Source: Cytophagales bacterium (lineage in GTDB: Bacteria > Bacteroidota > Bacteroidia > Cytophagales > Spirosomataceae). Taken from it: a DNA stretch of 64,000 nucleotides. Below the pieces are notes generated by a model. It worked only from the letters and a program-made list of their open reading frames with translations. It did not search any database and was not told where the DNA came from. Positions 38,454-47,023 of the stretch are shown one piece after another. Both the position numbers and the translations under genes were made by a program. Position 1 is the first letter of the stretch; every line of letters starts with the position of its first letter. The stretch is taken from assembly GCA_004292855.1 (NCBI GenBank), contig RDXN01000029.1, positions 62,001-126,000 of the forward strand. Direction: 5' to 3'.

Positions 38454-40445
38454 ATGGAAGAACGTCAGCCCGAAAAGCGCAACGATAGAAATAACCGTAA
38501 TAACCGTCATCGAAACCGAAACCGGGGAAACCGCGACGGCGGACCGCGCCAGGGAGGGAACCGCGAGAATCGCGACGAGTCCGCCAAGCCCGGTGAAATA
38601 ATGGCGTATGTGGATGAAATCGACAATACTGCCCCCGTTACCGAAGCCCCCGTTGCGGCTGAAACCCGTACGCCAGACATAAACCAGCCCCAAGCTCCTC
38701 AGCCAGGCAATTCAGGCCGACCAGACGCGGCCCGACCAGACCGGAATGCCGGACGCAACGACAATAACAGGCAACGCGACTCTAACCGACCCGACGGGGG
38801 GCGTAATCAGCAACCCAATAACCGCGACCGATCTGAAGCAGGCCGAAACGAGAACCGCGACAGAGACCGGAATCGACCGGACGCGGCCCGACCGGACGCG
38901 GCCCGACCGGACGCGGCCCGTGACGAAAATCGTGAACGCCAGGATACGCCCCGCCCGGAACGCAACGAAAACCGCAACCGCAACGACCGCGATAGAGATC
39001 GGGGACGCGACCGGGACCGGGACCGCGAGAACGACCGTGGCCGCGAGCGTGACAGAGATACGGAGCGCGATTCTGACCGCCCAGCCCGACCCGAACCCGT
39101 TTCGATGCAGGCCTACGACCGGGAAGACGAATTGCGCCCCTCCGATCCCCGCCCCGGTGAGTCGCGGCTGGGCGAGATGCGCGTGAGTGACCTCGCCGGA
39201 CGCGGTGCCGACGTGGCCCCCGAAGATCGGCTTGTGGTGGGTATCAGTCTGGGCGACTACAACGGTATTGGCCCGGAAGTTATCCTGAAAGCACTAAGAT
39301 ACAATCAGTTGCAACGGGTTTGCACGCCCGTAATTTATGGCTCTATGCGCGTGCTAAACCGCTACCGCAACCTGCTGAATCTGAAAGATTGGAATCTGAA
39401 CGGCATTCAGAACATTGAGCAGGTGAGCCACAAGATGACCAACGTCATTACGTGCTACAACGAAAATGCCCGTGTTGCGCCCTCCACCAGCCAACCCGAC
39501 TCCAATTCAGTACCTGCCGCAGAAGTGCAAACATCTGGTAATGAGGAAACTACCGCCGAAGCCGCTCCGGTAGCCGAAAGCGAACCAACCAACACACCAT
39601 CCCCTGCCGAGAATGGGGCAATCGCACAGGCCGAAGCCACCCCACAACCGGCGGCTATGATCCACGAGATTCAGCCGGGCAAGGTAACGCCCGAAGCCGG
39701 ACAAGCCGCGTTGGCCTGCCTCGAACGCGCCGTGGAAGACCTTAAGGCGGGTAAAATCGACGCGCTCATCACAGGGCCGATTAACAAGCACAACATCCAG
39801 TCGGAAACGTTTAAATTTCCCGGCCATACCGAATACCTCGCGCAGGCCTTCGGCGTACCCGACGACTTGATGTTCATGGTGGGCGAAACCCTGCGCGTGG
39901 GCGTCGTAACGGGCCACGTACCCCTGGGACGCGTGCGGCAGAACGTAACGCGTAACGCCATCCACCAGAAACTGACCATGATGATGCAATCGCTGAAGGT
40001 CGATTTTGGAATCGAAAAACCGCGCATTGCTGTGTTGGGCCTCAACCCCCACGCGGGCGAAAACGGCCTGCTGGGCAACGAAGAGCAAGAGACAATCATC
40101 CCGGTAATTGAAGACTGGCGCAAAAAAGGCGAACTAGTCTACGGTCCTTTCCCGGCAGATGGCTTCTTCGGCACACGCGGCTATCGCAAATACGACGCCG
40201 TGCTGGCCATGTACCACGATCAGGGCCTGATTCCGTTCAAGGCCATTGCCTTCGATGAGGGCGTGAACTTCACGGCGGGCCTGCCCATCGTGCGGACCTC
40301 ACCCGACCACGGTACGGCCTACGATATTGCCGGTAAAAACCTCGCCGACGAAAACTCCATGACTCAGGCCATCTACCTCGCCTGCGACGTGGCCCGTCGA
40401 CGTAAAGAACACCAGGAAACACAAGCGAACGCTTTAAAAAAGTAG
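38454..40445 (+). CDS. pdxA: 4-hydroxythreonine-4-phosphate dehydrogenase with long disordered N-terminal extension
   Basis: PdxA oxidises 4-phosphohydroxy-L-threonine in pyridoxal-5'-phosphate synthesis. Family core: VVGISLGDYNGIGPEVILKA (from about residue 261), DALITGPINKHNIQ, FPGHTEYLAQAFG with the metal His, GLNPHAGENGLLGNEE, MYHDQGLIPFKAIAFDEGVN and TSPDHGTAYDIAGKN. Normal PdxA is about 330-360 residues; this one has 663. Residues 1-255 are a low-complexity stretch of Arg, Asn, Asp and Glu (NRDRDRGRDRDRDRENDR-like), including a triple RPDAA repeat. A second disordered insert (about 341-401, rich in Ala, Glu, Pro, Thr) splits the core. Mixed Arg codons (CGC, CGT, CGA, CGG, AGA) suggest selection on the protein, not a DNA repeat. 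No earlier stop breaks the frame. Confidence 0.9.
   Translation: MEERQPEKRNDRNNRNNRHRNRNRGNRDGGPRQGGNRENRDESAKPGEIMAYVDEIDNTAPVTEAPVAAETRTPDINQPQAPQPGNSGRPDAARPDRNAGRNDNNRQRDSNRPDGGRNQQPNNRDRSEAGRNENRDRDRNRPDAARPDAARPDAARDENRERQDTPRPERNENRNRNDRDRDRGRDRDRDRENDRGRERDRDTERDSDRPARPEPVSMQAYDREDELRPSDPRPGESRLGEMRVSDLAGRGADVAPEDRLVVGISLGDYNGIGPEVILKALRYNQLQRVCTPVIYGSMRVLNRYRNLLNLKDWNLNGIQNIEQVSHKMTNVITCYNENARVAPSTSQPDSNSVPAAEVQTSGNEETTAEAAPVAESEPTNTPSPAENGAIAQAEATPQPAAMIHEIQPGKVTPEAGQAALACLERAVEDLKAGKIDALITGPINKHNIQSETFKFPGHTEYLAQAFGVPDDLMFMVGETLRVGVVTGHVPLGRVRQNVTRNAIHQKLTMMMQSLKVDFGIEKPRIAVLGLNPHAGENGLLGNEEQETIIPVIEDWRKKGELVYGPFPADGFFGTRGYRKYDAVLAMYHDQGLIPFKAIAFDEGVNFTAGLPIVRTSPDHGTAYDIAGKNLADENSMTQAIYLACDVARRRKEHQETQANALKK
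38875..38919 (+). repeat. 15-bp tandem repeat x3 in pdxA extension
   Basis: GACCGGACGCGGCCC occurs three times exactly in tandem, encoding the RPDAA repeats of the PdxA extension. Frame-neutral length variation is possible. Confidence 0.9.
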
Positions 40446-40534
40446 CAGTAGGCAGTAGCAGTAGGCAGTAACCAGCGAGTAAGTGATCTCCCTACTCTCG
40501 ACCTAATCTCCCTACTGCTGCTGCCCACTGCCAC
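40441..40534. repeat. GCAGTAGGCAGT-type repeat between pdxA and yicC
   Basis: Two direct copies of AGTAGCAGTAGGC (40441-40453, 40454-40466) begin within the pdxA stop. A partial inverted counterpart (ACTGCTGCTGCCCACTGCCA, 40514-40533) follows. It forms an imperfect hairpin ending ten bases before the yicC ATG. Confidence 0.7.
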
Positions 40535-40543
40535 TCCCAAAAT

Positions 40544-41431
40544 ATGCTCAAATCAATGACTGGCTTCGGCAATGCGACCGTCGAAGGCCCCGGCCTAACG
40601 GCGACTGTTGAAGTTAAAACCCTGAATTCCAAGTTTCTGGATATTTTCTGCCGGATTCCCCGGCAGTTCTCCGATAAAGAAATTGAGGTGCGGAACCTGC
40701 TCACCCAACACCTGGAGCGGGGTAAGGTGGAGTTTTCGCTCAACTACACCCGCACGGGCGAGGTGCGGCCCGGTTTGGTGATCAACCGCGTGTTGGTGGG
40801 TGCCTACGCCGAAGATATCCGCGAAACGGCCAACAGCATGCTTATGAGCGTGCCCGACGCCGAGGTGCTTAAACTAGCCCTTTCGCAACCCAACGCCTAC
40901 ACCTCCGAAACCGCCGACCCCGCCGTGGGAGCCAACGAGTGGGTGATTGTGCAACAGGCTGTTGCGCAGGCCATCCAGAAATGCGACGCGTTTCGGCGGC
41001 AAGAGGGAGCCTCGCTCGAAGGTAAATTCAACGAGTATATCGGGACCATTACCGACCGCCTTGCCCAGATTGAGGAGCAGGATGTGCGCCGGATTCCCGC
41101 CGTTCGCGAGCGGATGCGGGCGCAGGTGATTGAACTCCTCGGCAGCGAAGATTTCGATAAAAATCGGTTCGAGCAGGAGTTGGTCTACTTCATTGAGAAG
41201 TTCGACATTTCGGAAGAAAAAGTCCGGCTCAAGAACCACCTCGTCTATTTTATGGAGGTGTTGAACACCGAAGAAGCCAATGGCAAGAAACTCAACTTCA
41301 TTGCTCAGGAAATTGGTCGTGAGATCAACACCATCGGCTCCAAAGCCAACGACGCGGCCATTCAGCGGCTCGTCGTGCAGATGAAAGACGAGCTGGAAAA
41401 GATTAAGGAACAGACTATGAATGTAATTTAG
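40544..41431 (+). CDS. yicC: YicC-family endoribonuclease
   Basis: A 295-residue YicC protein. The family opening MLKSMTGFGNATVEG is followed by EVKTLNSKFLDIFCRIPRQF, the N-terminal YicC_N domain. The C-terminal DUF1732 block NFIAQEIGREINTIGSKAND ends LVVQMKDELEKIKEQTMNV. YicC of E. coli is reported as an endoribonuclease acting on small RNAs. It is followed after three bases by homoserine kinase with a TTG start, so the two are translationally linked. It shares its upstream gap with pdxA and may belong to the same transcript. Confidence 0.94.
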   Translation: MLKSMTGFGNATVEGPGLTATVEVKTLNSKFLDIFCRIPRQFSDKEIEVRNLLTQHLERGKVEFSLNYTRTGEVRPGLVINRVLVGAYAEDIRETANSMLMSVPDAEVLKLALSQPNAYTSETADPAVGANEWVIVQQAVAQAIQKCDAFRRQEGASLEGKFNEYIGTITDRLAQIEEQDVRRIPAVRERMRAQVIELLGSEDFDKNRFEQELVYFIEKFDISEEKVRLKNHLVYFMEVLNTEEANGKKLNFIAQEIGREINTIGSKANDAAIQRLVVQMKDELEKIKEQTMNVI

Positions 41432-41434
41432 GGA

Positions 41435-42364
41435 TTGGAGAAGATACGCGTTTTTGCCCCCGCCACCGTGGCTAATGTGGCCTGCGGATTCGATATTTTT
41501 GGGTTTGCCGTCGATAGCCCCGGCGATGTGGTCGAGCTAACCCGGCGCGACACGCCCGGCGTGACCATCACCGACATCATCGGCGACGAAGGCCGCTTGC
41601 CCCGCGAAGCCGCCCGCAACACGGCGGGTATCTCGATCCAGAAGTTTCTCGAACACATTAATCGCCCCGACATAGGTGTTGATGTGCTGCTGACCAAGCA
41701 GATGCCTCTGGGTAGCGGGTTGGGGTCGAGCGCGGCCTCGGCGGTAGCCGGTGTGTATGCCATCAACGAGTTACTGGGCCGCCCACTCGCGACCATCGAC
41801 CTGTTACCGTTTGCGATGGAGGGCGAGCGCATTGCCTGCGGCTCGGCCCACGCCGACAACGTGGGGCCGTCGTTGTTGGGGGGCTTTGTGGTGGTGCGGA
41901 GCTACAACCCGCTCGATGTGATCCGGCTCGACACGCCCGACGGGATGCACGCAACCTTGGTTCACCCCGACATCGAGGTAAATACGAAAGATGCCCGGTT
42001 CATTCTTAAAAACGAGGTTTCGCTCAAAAATGCCATCACCCAAATGGGCAACGTAGCCGGACTGGTAGCCGGTCTGATGAAACCCGACTACGACCTCATT
42101 AGCCGCTCGATGATCGACGTAATTATTGAGCCAGTCCGCTCGATTCTGATTCCGCAGTTTGGCGAGGTGAAGCAGGCCGCCCTGGACAACGGCGCGTTGG
42201 GGTGCAGCATTTCCGGTTCTGGCCCGTCCATGTTCGCGCTTTGCCGCGATGCCGAAACTGCCCAACGCGTCGGGCAAGCTATGCAACAGGCCTTCCTGAC
42301 GGTTGGCATCACGAGCGAGGCTTACGTATCGCAGATTAATAGGCAGGGGCCACGGATTATCTGA
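41435..42364 (+). CDS. thrB: Homoserine kinase
   Basis: GHMP-family kinase phosphorylating L-homoserine in threonine synthesis. The 309 residues show KIRVFAPATVANVACGFDIF, the ATP loop PLGSGLGSSAASAVAG and the third GHMP motif GCSISGSGPSMFALC. The only possible start is TTG 41435: the in-frame stop of yicC ends at 41431 and no ATG lies before the conserved N-terminus. A TTG start three bases after yicC implies reinitiation or coupling. The usual partners thrA/thrC are not in the window. Confidence 0.94.
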   Translation: MEKIRVFAPATVANVACGFDIFGFAVDSPGDVVELTRRDTPGVTITDIIGDEGRLPREAARNTAGISIQKFLEHINRPDIGVDVLLTKQMPLGSGLGSSAASAVAGVYAINELLGRPLATIDLLPFAMEGERIACGSAHADNVGPSLLGGFVVVRSYNPLDVIRLDTPDGMHATLVHPDIEVNTKDARFILKNEVSLKNAITQMGNVAGLVAGLMKPDYDLISRSMIDVIIEPVRSILIPQFGEVKQAALDNGALGCSISGSGPSMFALCRDAETAQRVGQAMQQAFLTVGITSEAYVSQINRQGPRII

Positions 42365-42481
42365 AGCTAACCAGTAGGGTAGCCCCAGGATCACCAACCG
42401 GTTGTTCGGATTTGCGCGATGGTTCAATACCGATTGTGCATCTTTGGGGCGTTAATTAGCCAAAAACTTAAACGAACGCAA

Positions 42482-43006
42482 ATGCAACCCATGCGATTAA
42501 ACCGGCTCTTCACCTACGCTCTGCTGTTCTCACTACCCCTTTGGCTAGCCAACTGCGGAGGCAGCGGAAACGGAACCGATGTCACGCCAACCGTTGAGGG
42601 CAGTTGGAAACTAAGCGCACTCCGACTTGATCCGGGTATTACTGTTGCCCCCATTGGCCGGGTAACGGACCTGTTTACGGCCTTTACATTAGCGACCAAC
42701 TCACCGTGCTTAACAGACCTGACGTTTACGTTCAAAAATGATGGGACGATGACGACCAACAACCCGCAAACATGTCAGGACCACACAACGACCATTAAAA
42801 ATCAAACGGGTATCAATATTACCGGTACTACAAAATGGTCGCAAACCGGTGATCAACTGACTCTGACGGCCGCTGATGGCACCAAGGTGACGGCAAAGTC
42901 GACTCTCACAGGCACCGGCATGACTTGGGCGTATTCGGGTTCGTTCACAGATCCAACTGGCGTAACGAGCCAGCAAACGGTTACGTTTGATTTTAAACGG
43001 CCCTAA
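42482..43006 (+). CDS. Lipoprotein with lipocalin-like domain, paralogue 1
   Basis: A 174-residue lipoprotein. Signal peptide MQPMRLNRLFTYALLFSLPL then WLANC, with a lipobox LANC; the lipidated Cys is followed by GGSGNG, a flexible tether. The mature part (VEGSWKLSALRLDPGITVAP, TDLTFTFKNDGTMTTNN, WSQTGDQLTLTAADGTKVTA) has the strand pattern of small lipocalin-like (copper-resistance NlpE/Lipocalin_4-like) barrels. It is about half identical to the next gene and clearly arose by tandem duplication. A terminator follows at 43024. Ligand and role unknown. Confidence 0.8.
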   Translation: MQPMRLNRLFTYALLFSLPLWLANCGGSGNGTDVTPTVEGSWKLSALRLDPGITVAPIGRVTDLFTAFTLATNSPCLTDLTFTFKNDGTMTTNNPQTCQDHTTTIKNQTGINITGTTKWSQTGDQLTLTAADGTKVTAKSTLTGTGMTWAYSGSFTDPTGVTSQQTVTFDFKRP

Positions 43007-43023
43007 ACGTACAGGGTATTACA

Positions 43024-43067
43024 AGGGGTTTCTACAGGCCAACGGCACGTAGAAACCCCTGTTTTTT
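43024..43067 (+). terminator. Rho-independent terminator after lipoprotein paralogue 1
   Basis: AGGGGTTTCTAC (43024-43035) pairs exactly with GTAGAAACCCCT (43049-43060) around a 13-base loop, followed by G and six T. It starts 18 bases after the stop. Confidence 0.9.
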
Positions 43068-43155
43068 AACCGCTTACGAACAACTAGTGAGCTGGTTTGC
43101 GCTGATAAGACATATTTGTGCTGTTACGTTTTGTAATCACTAAACCAACGCACAA

Positions 43156-43686
43156 ATGCACCAACTTCGATTATCCCGACTGCTGACCTATGCCCTCCTT
43201 TTCTTTTTACCACTTGCGATGGCCAATTGCGGTGGAAAAAACGGTGACGATGCTATCTCTCCTGCCTCTATCGAAGGCAACTGGAAGCTTACGGCCATGA
43301 AAGTGAATCCGGGTCTTGATGCTGGTCCTTTTGGCAAAATAACCGATATGCTGAAGTTCTTCACTGATCTCACGGGGTCGACATGCCTCACCGACATTAC
43401 CTTCACATTCAAGAAGGATGGCACCTCGACGGCAGACACCCCCAAGTCATGCCAGGGAAATACCGAGGATATTGAAGATCAGTCTGGTATTGATATTACG
43501 GGAACCAGCAAATGGGCCTTGGTGGGCGATCAGTTGACACTCACAGACTCTGACGGCACAAAGCAGGTGGTGACTGCCAAAATAAACGGCAATACCATGA
43601 GTTGGACGTACAAGGATAAGTTTGAAGACTCGAAAGGCGTCGCTTCCTCGCACGACATCAGTATTGAGTACAAGCGAGCGCAATAG
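43156..43686 (+). CDS. Lipoprotein with lipocalin-like domain, paralogue 2
   Basis: A 176-residue lipoprotein with signal MHQLRLSRLLTYALLFFLPL and lipobox MANC. It shares with the previous gene the block IEGNWKLTAMKVNPGLDAGP, the conserved CLTDITFTFKKDGT segment, GIDITGTSKWALVGDQLTLT and a C-terminal basic KR. Both proteins carry the same two internal Cys (STCLTD and KSCQGN here), probably a disulfide. Each gene has its own terminator, so each is likely transcribed separately. Function unknown. Confidence 0.82.
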   Translation: MHQLRLSRLLTYALLFFLPLAMANCGGKNGDDAISPASIEGNWKLTAMKVNPGLDAGPFGKITDMLKFFTDLTGSTCLTDITFTFKKDGTSTADTPKSCQGNTEDIEDQSGIDITGTSKWALVGDQLTLTDSDGTKQVVTAKINGNTMSWTYKDKFEDSKGVASSHDISIEYKRAQ

Positions 43687-43693
43687 AAAATAT

Positions 43694-43748
43694 AAACGCC
43701 AACTAAAAAAGGCTCCTGATCACCGGGAGCCTTTTTTAGTTGGCGTTT
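43694..43748. terminator. Bidirectional terminator, 23-bp perfect stem
   Basis: Arms at 43694-43716 and 43726-43748 are exact reverse complements (A-rich foot, GGCTCC top) around a 9-base loop. The stop codon of the converging kinase gene lies within the right arm. Confidence 0.92.
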
Positions 43749-45337
43749 GTACTGACCGATTCGGGCAGAAGCTGGAACAGGTCGGGGGGGAATACCAGCC
43801 TGAACGTGGTGCCCCGGTCCGGTTCGCTATCAAGCTCGACCGTAGCTCCCATTTTCTCCGTTAGGGCTTTCACAATCGACAACCCCAGCCCCGACGAGTG
43901 TTCGTTGTTGGTGGGCTGGGCCGATAGCCGCTGAAACCGTTTGAACAACTTGGGCCGATCTTCGGGCAGGATGCCCGGCCCCTGATCATGAACCGATACC
44001 ACAAGCCGGTCCGCTTCCGTAACAACGCTCACCCAAACCGCCTTGTCGAACTCCGAAAATTTCAGGGCATTACTTACCAGATTGTCGAGCACCCGCACGA
44101 GCGATTCGGGGTCTGTTCTGAGCAAGGTCGATACCTGTGGCCGGAAACTCAGATTAATATGCTTATGCTGGGCCGGGCCACGAAACCCATCGACCACAAT
44201 TTCGAGCAAGTCGTTTAGCTCAACCTCCATCAGTTGCAGGGTTTCTTCGCGGCTGATGAGCCGGTTGTAATACACAATACTCTCGATGAGGTCCATGCCC
44301 TTCCCCACGGTTTTCTGGCCATATTGTACATTTTCCTGCTGCTGCTCGTTCAGCGTACCCTCCGAACTGATAAAGTTCAGCACAAAACTAAGCGTGGCTA
44401 AGGGTGATTTGAGATCATGGGCAATCACGCTGATCAGGCTTTCGATTTCGCGGTTGGCGTTTACCAACTGATCGTTTTTAAACAGCAACTGCCCCTGTTG
44501 ATCGGCGAGTTGGCGGTTGGATCGGTACAGTTCCGACACGTCGCTGAAGAGCCAGATTCGCCCGTTCAGGTAGGGCGAGCGAATGGGTCGTGAGATCACG
44601 CTGAACGCCCGGTCGGGGTAAGCCCAAACCCAATTACTGATGTTGGCGTTGGGATTTTGGGCTAATTCGGTCAGGTGCGCGCCCATCACATCCTGATTAA
44701 TGGCCTCATCGCGCAGGCGTTGCATGCCCGCCAACACCTCATCGGCAGTGGGGAAAACGTTGTCGGGGTCGAGTTGGAGCAGTTCGGTGGCTGCCTGATT
44801 CGCCCAGGTACTGTTATCGTCTTCGTTGATTCGGACAATGGCCTGCGGCACGGTAGCAAACAGAAACCGGTATTGTTGTTCGAGGGCAATACGCTGCAAC
44901 GACAGAAAGTTGACCATGACTTTATCAGCCATCAACTGAAAGCTCTGTTGCAACGGTACATGGCTCAGATCGACTGGCGTGTGCCATCCGACCAGAATCC
45001 AGCCTTTCAAACTATAATTGCTCAGTCGCAGGCCAGCCACTTGTTTGTAGTTGCCCAGCAGTGTTTGCAGCGACGGATGCACGTTGAGGGGTGTTTTCAG
45101 AAAAAACTCCTCATCTGAGATTAACCCGGTCAGTGTACTAACCTCAAACGGACTAGCCAGCACCGGATTGGGGTAGTTGAGCAGGGGAATAGCCGTTTGC
45201 TCGTCGCGTTCCTGAATAATGCAGCACCCACTAGCCGACAGATAGGTCGTCATCGTTTCGGCTAGAGCTGGCAGTACCCTCGGACCAATTTCGCGGGTAA
45301 CTACCTGTTGGAAACGATCAAACAGGCTCCAGTCCAT
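43736..45337 (-). CDS. PAS-domain sensor histidine kinase (orphan)
   Basis: A 533-residue soluble kinase. The N-terminal region (about 1-150) is GAF-like (SGCCIIQERDEQTAIPLLNY). A PAS domain follows (about 152-270: YRFLFATVPQAIVRINEDDN, WANQAATELLQLDPDNV). A short coiled coil leads into HisKA with phospho-acceptor H307 in SVIAHDLKSPLATLSF. The ATPase domain shows NLVSNALKFSEF, HDQGPGILPED, FKRFQRL and GLGLSIVKALTEKMG. There is no transmembrane segment, so it senses a cytosolic signal. No response regulator is adjacent. The last codons lie in the bidirectional terminator shared with the lipoprotein gene. Confidence 0.93.
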   Translation of the reverse strand: MDWSLFDRFQQVVTREIGPRVLPALAETMTTYLSASGCCIIQERDEQTAIPLLNYPNPVLASPFEVSTLTGLISDEEFFLKTPLNVHPSLQTLLGNYKQVAGLRLSNYSLKGWILVGWHTPVDLSHVPLQQSFQLMADKVMVNFLSLQRIALEQQYRFLFATVPQAIVRINEDDNSTWANQAATELLQLDPDNVFPTADEVLAGMQRLRDEAINQDVMGAHLTELAQNPNANISNWVWAYPDRAFSVISRPIRSPYLNGRIWLFSDVSELYRSNRQLADQQGQLLFKNDQLVNANREIESLISVIAHDLKSPLATLSFVLNFISSEGTLNEQQQENVQYGQKTVGKGMDLIESIVYYNRLISREETLQLMEVELNDLLEIVVDGFRGPAQHKHINLSFRPQVSTLLRTDPESLVRVLDNLVSNALKFSEFDKAVWVSVVTEADRLVVSVHDQGPGILPEDRPKLFKRFQRLSAQPTNNEHSSGLGLSIVKALTEKMGATVELDSEPDRGTTFRLVFPPDLFQLLPESVSTNAN

Positions 45338-45489
45338 GCGTAAACAAGTAAATTAAATGGTTCAAAAATTCATTCGGTTAAGTAAAGCTATCAAAAGTAT
45401 TAAAATTAGATTCTCATTAAAAGCATTTGATTCAATAAAGAGGTATTTTTTGGCTACGCGTCTATTTGTACGAAAAATTAAGTCGCCTA

Positions 45490-46386
45490 TTAACGGATTT
45501 TACCTACGATTTTCCAAACCAAAAAGGCTAAATCGGCAATAGTTTGCTCACCAGCCGCTTCAGTTCCGGCATTCTCGACCAAAACAGTCAGTACAAACGG
45601 ACGAGGAGCAAATACTATGCCCGCATCACCCCGAACATACGCCAGCACACCCGTTTTATGGGCTACCACCACAGGTTTACCATTCGCCTGCGGTGGCAAT
45701 AAGTGAGGAATAGTCAGCGTATCTTCGTTTTGTTTCAGGAACGTCAGCATCTGTTCGCAGAGGGCAGGCGTGAGCAGTTTGTGCTCATGGATTTTGGTGA
45801 GTAACTGGTTCATCTCGCGGGCAGTCACGTAGTTTTCGCGACCCTGCCGAGCGGCCAACGTGTCCATCATCACTCGGTTCAGGCGGCTTTGGGTCATCCC
45901 CCACGACTGCATTTGGGTGTTGATAGCTTCGCGACCGAGGTCAGAAATCAGAATGTTGGTAGCTGTATTGTCGCTGATCGTTATCATGAGTCGAACCAGC
46001 TCGGTGTAGCTGATGCGGCTGCGGTTAGGGTAGGTTTGCAAAATGCCCGCCCCCCCTACTTTCTCGGAGTCGGTCAGGATATGAATTTCGTCGAGGTCGA
46101 GCTTACCAGCCTGCGCTGCTGTCATGGCGGCCACCATAATTGGCACCTTAATGAGGCTCGCGGAGGGCACCCGCTCATCGGCCCGGTAATAAAATCGTTC
46201 GCTGCTATCGGCCAATGACTCCAGGGCCACACTCACCCGCACCGTGGGCGGCAACGACCGAATGTAAGCCGTAAGCGAATCAGTGAGGGGTTGGGACATG
46301 GCAGAAGAGGAGGAAAGGAGGAGGGCAAGGAGAATCACTTTCGTCCAAAATCGGCGGGGTTCTCGCCCCAATAGTCGGTTTCCCAT
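45490..46386 (-). CDS. Class A beta-lactamase-fold serine hydrolase lacking the general-base Glu166
   Basis: An exported protein of about 298 residues with the class A fold: SxxK as SLIK (VPSASLIKVPIMVAA), SDN in MITISDNTATNIL and the KTG box in VVAHKTGVLAYV. In true class A enzymes the omega loop carries RLDRWEPELN with Glu166; here the aligned segment reads RLNRVMMDTLAA, without Glu. It is therefore unlikely to be an efficient beta-lactamase and may be a related serine hydrolase or a penicillin-binding-like protein. Start ATG 46386 gives a signal peptide with a basic N-region but overlaps the RNase H gene by 52 bases. GTG 46338, overlapping its stop by four bases, is the alternative. Confidence 0.78.
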   Translation of the reverse strand: MGNRLLGREPRRFWTKVILLALLLSSSSAMSQPLTDSLTAYIRSLPPTVRVSVALESLADSSERFYYRADERVPSASLIKVPIMVAAMTAAQAGKLDLDEIHILTDSEKVGGAGILQTYPNRSRISYTELVRLMITISDNTATNILISDLGREAINTQMQSWGMTQSRLNRVMMDTLAARQGRENYVTAREMNQLLTKIHEHKLLTPALCEQMLTFLKQNEDTLTIPHLLPPQANGKPVVVAHKTGVLAYVRGDAGIVFAPRPFVLTVLVENAGTEAAGEQTIADLAFLVWKIVGKIR

Positions 46387-46967
46387 TTCAAGACGGGGTT
46401 TGCATACACGTGTGTTTGGAGCCAACGCTCGGCCCGGTCGAGCAGGTCGAACAGTTCGGCGTTGCGGGGGGTGGGTTCGAGTTTGGTATTGGCTTTCTTT
46501 TTGGCGACCCAGCCGATGGCAGTGCGCGAGTCGGAGTAAACGGGAATGTTGCTGCCTTTCTGGTGCAGGAAAGCCAGGGCATGTACAATGGCCAAAAACT
46601 CGCCGATGTTGTTGGTGCCATCAGCATAGGGGCCTTTCAGAAACAGTTTCTGGCGGGTGGCCAGGTAAATGCCCTGGTACTCCATATCGCCGGAAGCCGT
46701 GTTCCAGGCCGCGTCGACCACAAGGCTGTCTTCGTTGGGTTCACCTACAAACAGGCGATTTTTAGCTGTTTTGGGCTTGGGCGTGCCTGCGCCGATATGC
46801 GCGTGAGGTTTGTCTTTGTAGGCTTTGAGGGCCTCAGCTTTGGTATCGAACGACTTGAACAGCGGTTTTTCGAAGCCGTCGGTCTGAACTTTACACTCGT
46901 CCCACGAGTCGAACACGCCGGTTTGTCGCCCGCGCCAGACCACGTAATATTTTGGTTTTTTGGCCAC
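46335..46967 (-). CDS. Ribonuclease H with N-terminal hybrid-binding (viroplasmin-like) domain
   Basis: A 210-residue RNase H1-type enzyme that cuts RNA in RNA-DNA hybrids. The N-terminal Cauli_VI/RHBD domain (KYYVVWRGRQTGVFDSWDEC, YKDKPHA region, about 5-55) binds hybrids. The catalytic domain has D85 (VVDAAWNT), E123 (NNIGEFLAIVHAL), D146 (VYSDSRTAIGW) and a last acidic residue D174 in the AELFDLL helix, ending WGENPADFG. The start is GTG 46967, with no in-frame ATG upstream. A candidate -7 element lies 22 bases before it. The beta-lactamase-fold gene overlaps its 3' end. Confidence 0.93.
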   Translation of the reverse strand: MAKKPKYYVVWRGRQTGVFDSWDECKVQTDGFEKPLFKSFDTKAEALKAYKDKPHAHIGAGTPKPKTAKNRLFVGEPNEDSLVVDAAWNTASGDMEYQGIYLATRQKLFLKGPYADGTNNIGEFLAIVHALAFLHQKGSNIPVYSDSRTAIGWVAKKKANTKLEPTPRNAELFDLLDRAERWLQTHVYANPVLKWETDYWGENPADFGRK

Positions 46968-46988
46968 TGACTAATTTATGCGTTTTTT

Positions 46989-46996
46989 GCAAAGAT
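46989..46996 (-). promoter_or_regulatory. Candidate -7 promoter element of the RNase H gene
   Basis: On the minus strand TATCTTTG fits TAnnTTTG exactly, with TTTTG 16 bases upstream. The element ends 22 bases before the GTG start. Confidence 0.5.
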
Positions 46997-47023
46997 AGTC
47001 GTCTATGCTTATCCAAAACACAC

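Noticed and set aside
38746-39186. A second-frame open stretch within the pdxA extension
   Set aside because: The frame is open only because of the Arg-rich composition. The product has no domain, and the main frame joins directly to the PdxA core.
45338-45489. An open frame at 45357-45542 in the A/T-rich gap
   Set aside because: Low-complexity Lys/Ile/Phe composition and no domain, and it runs into the 3' end of the hydrolase gene on the opposite strand; probably a promoter-bearing spacer.
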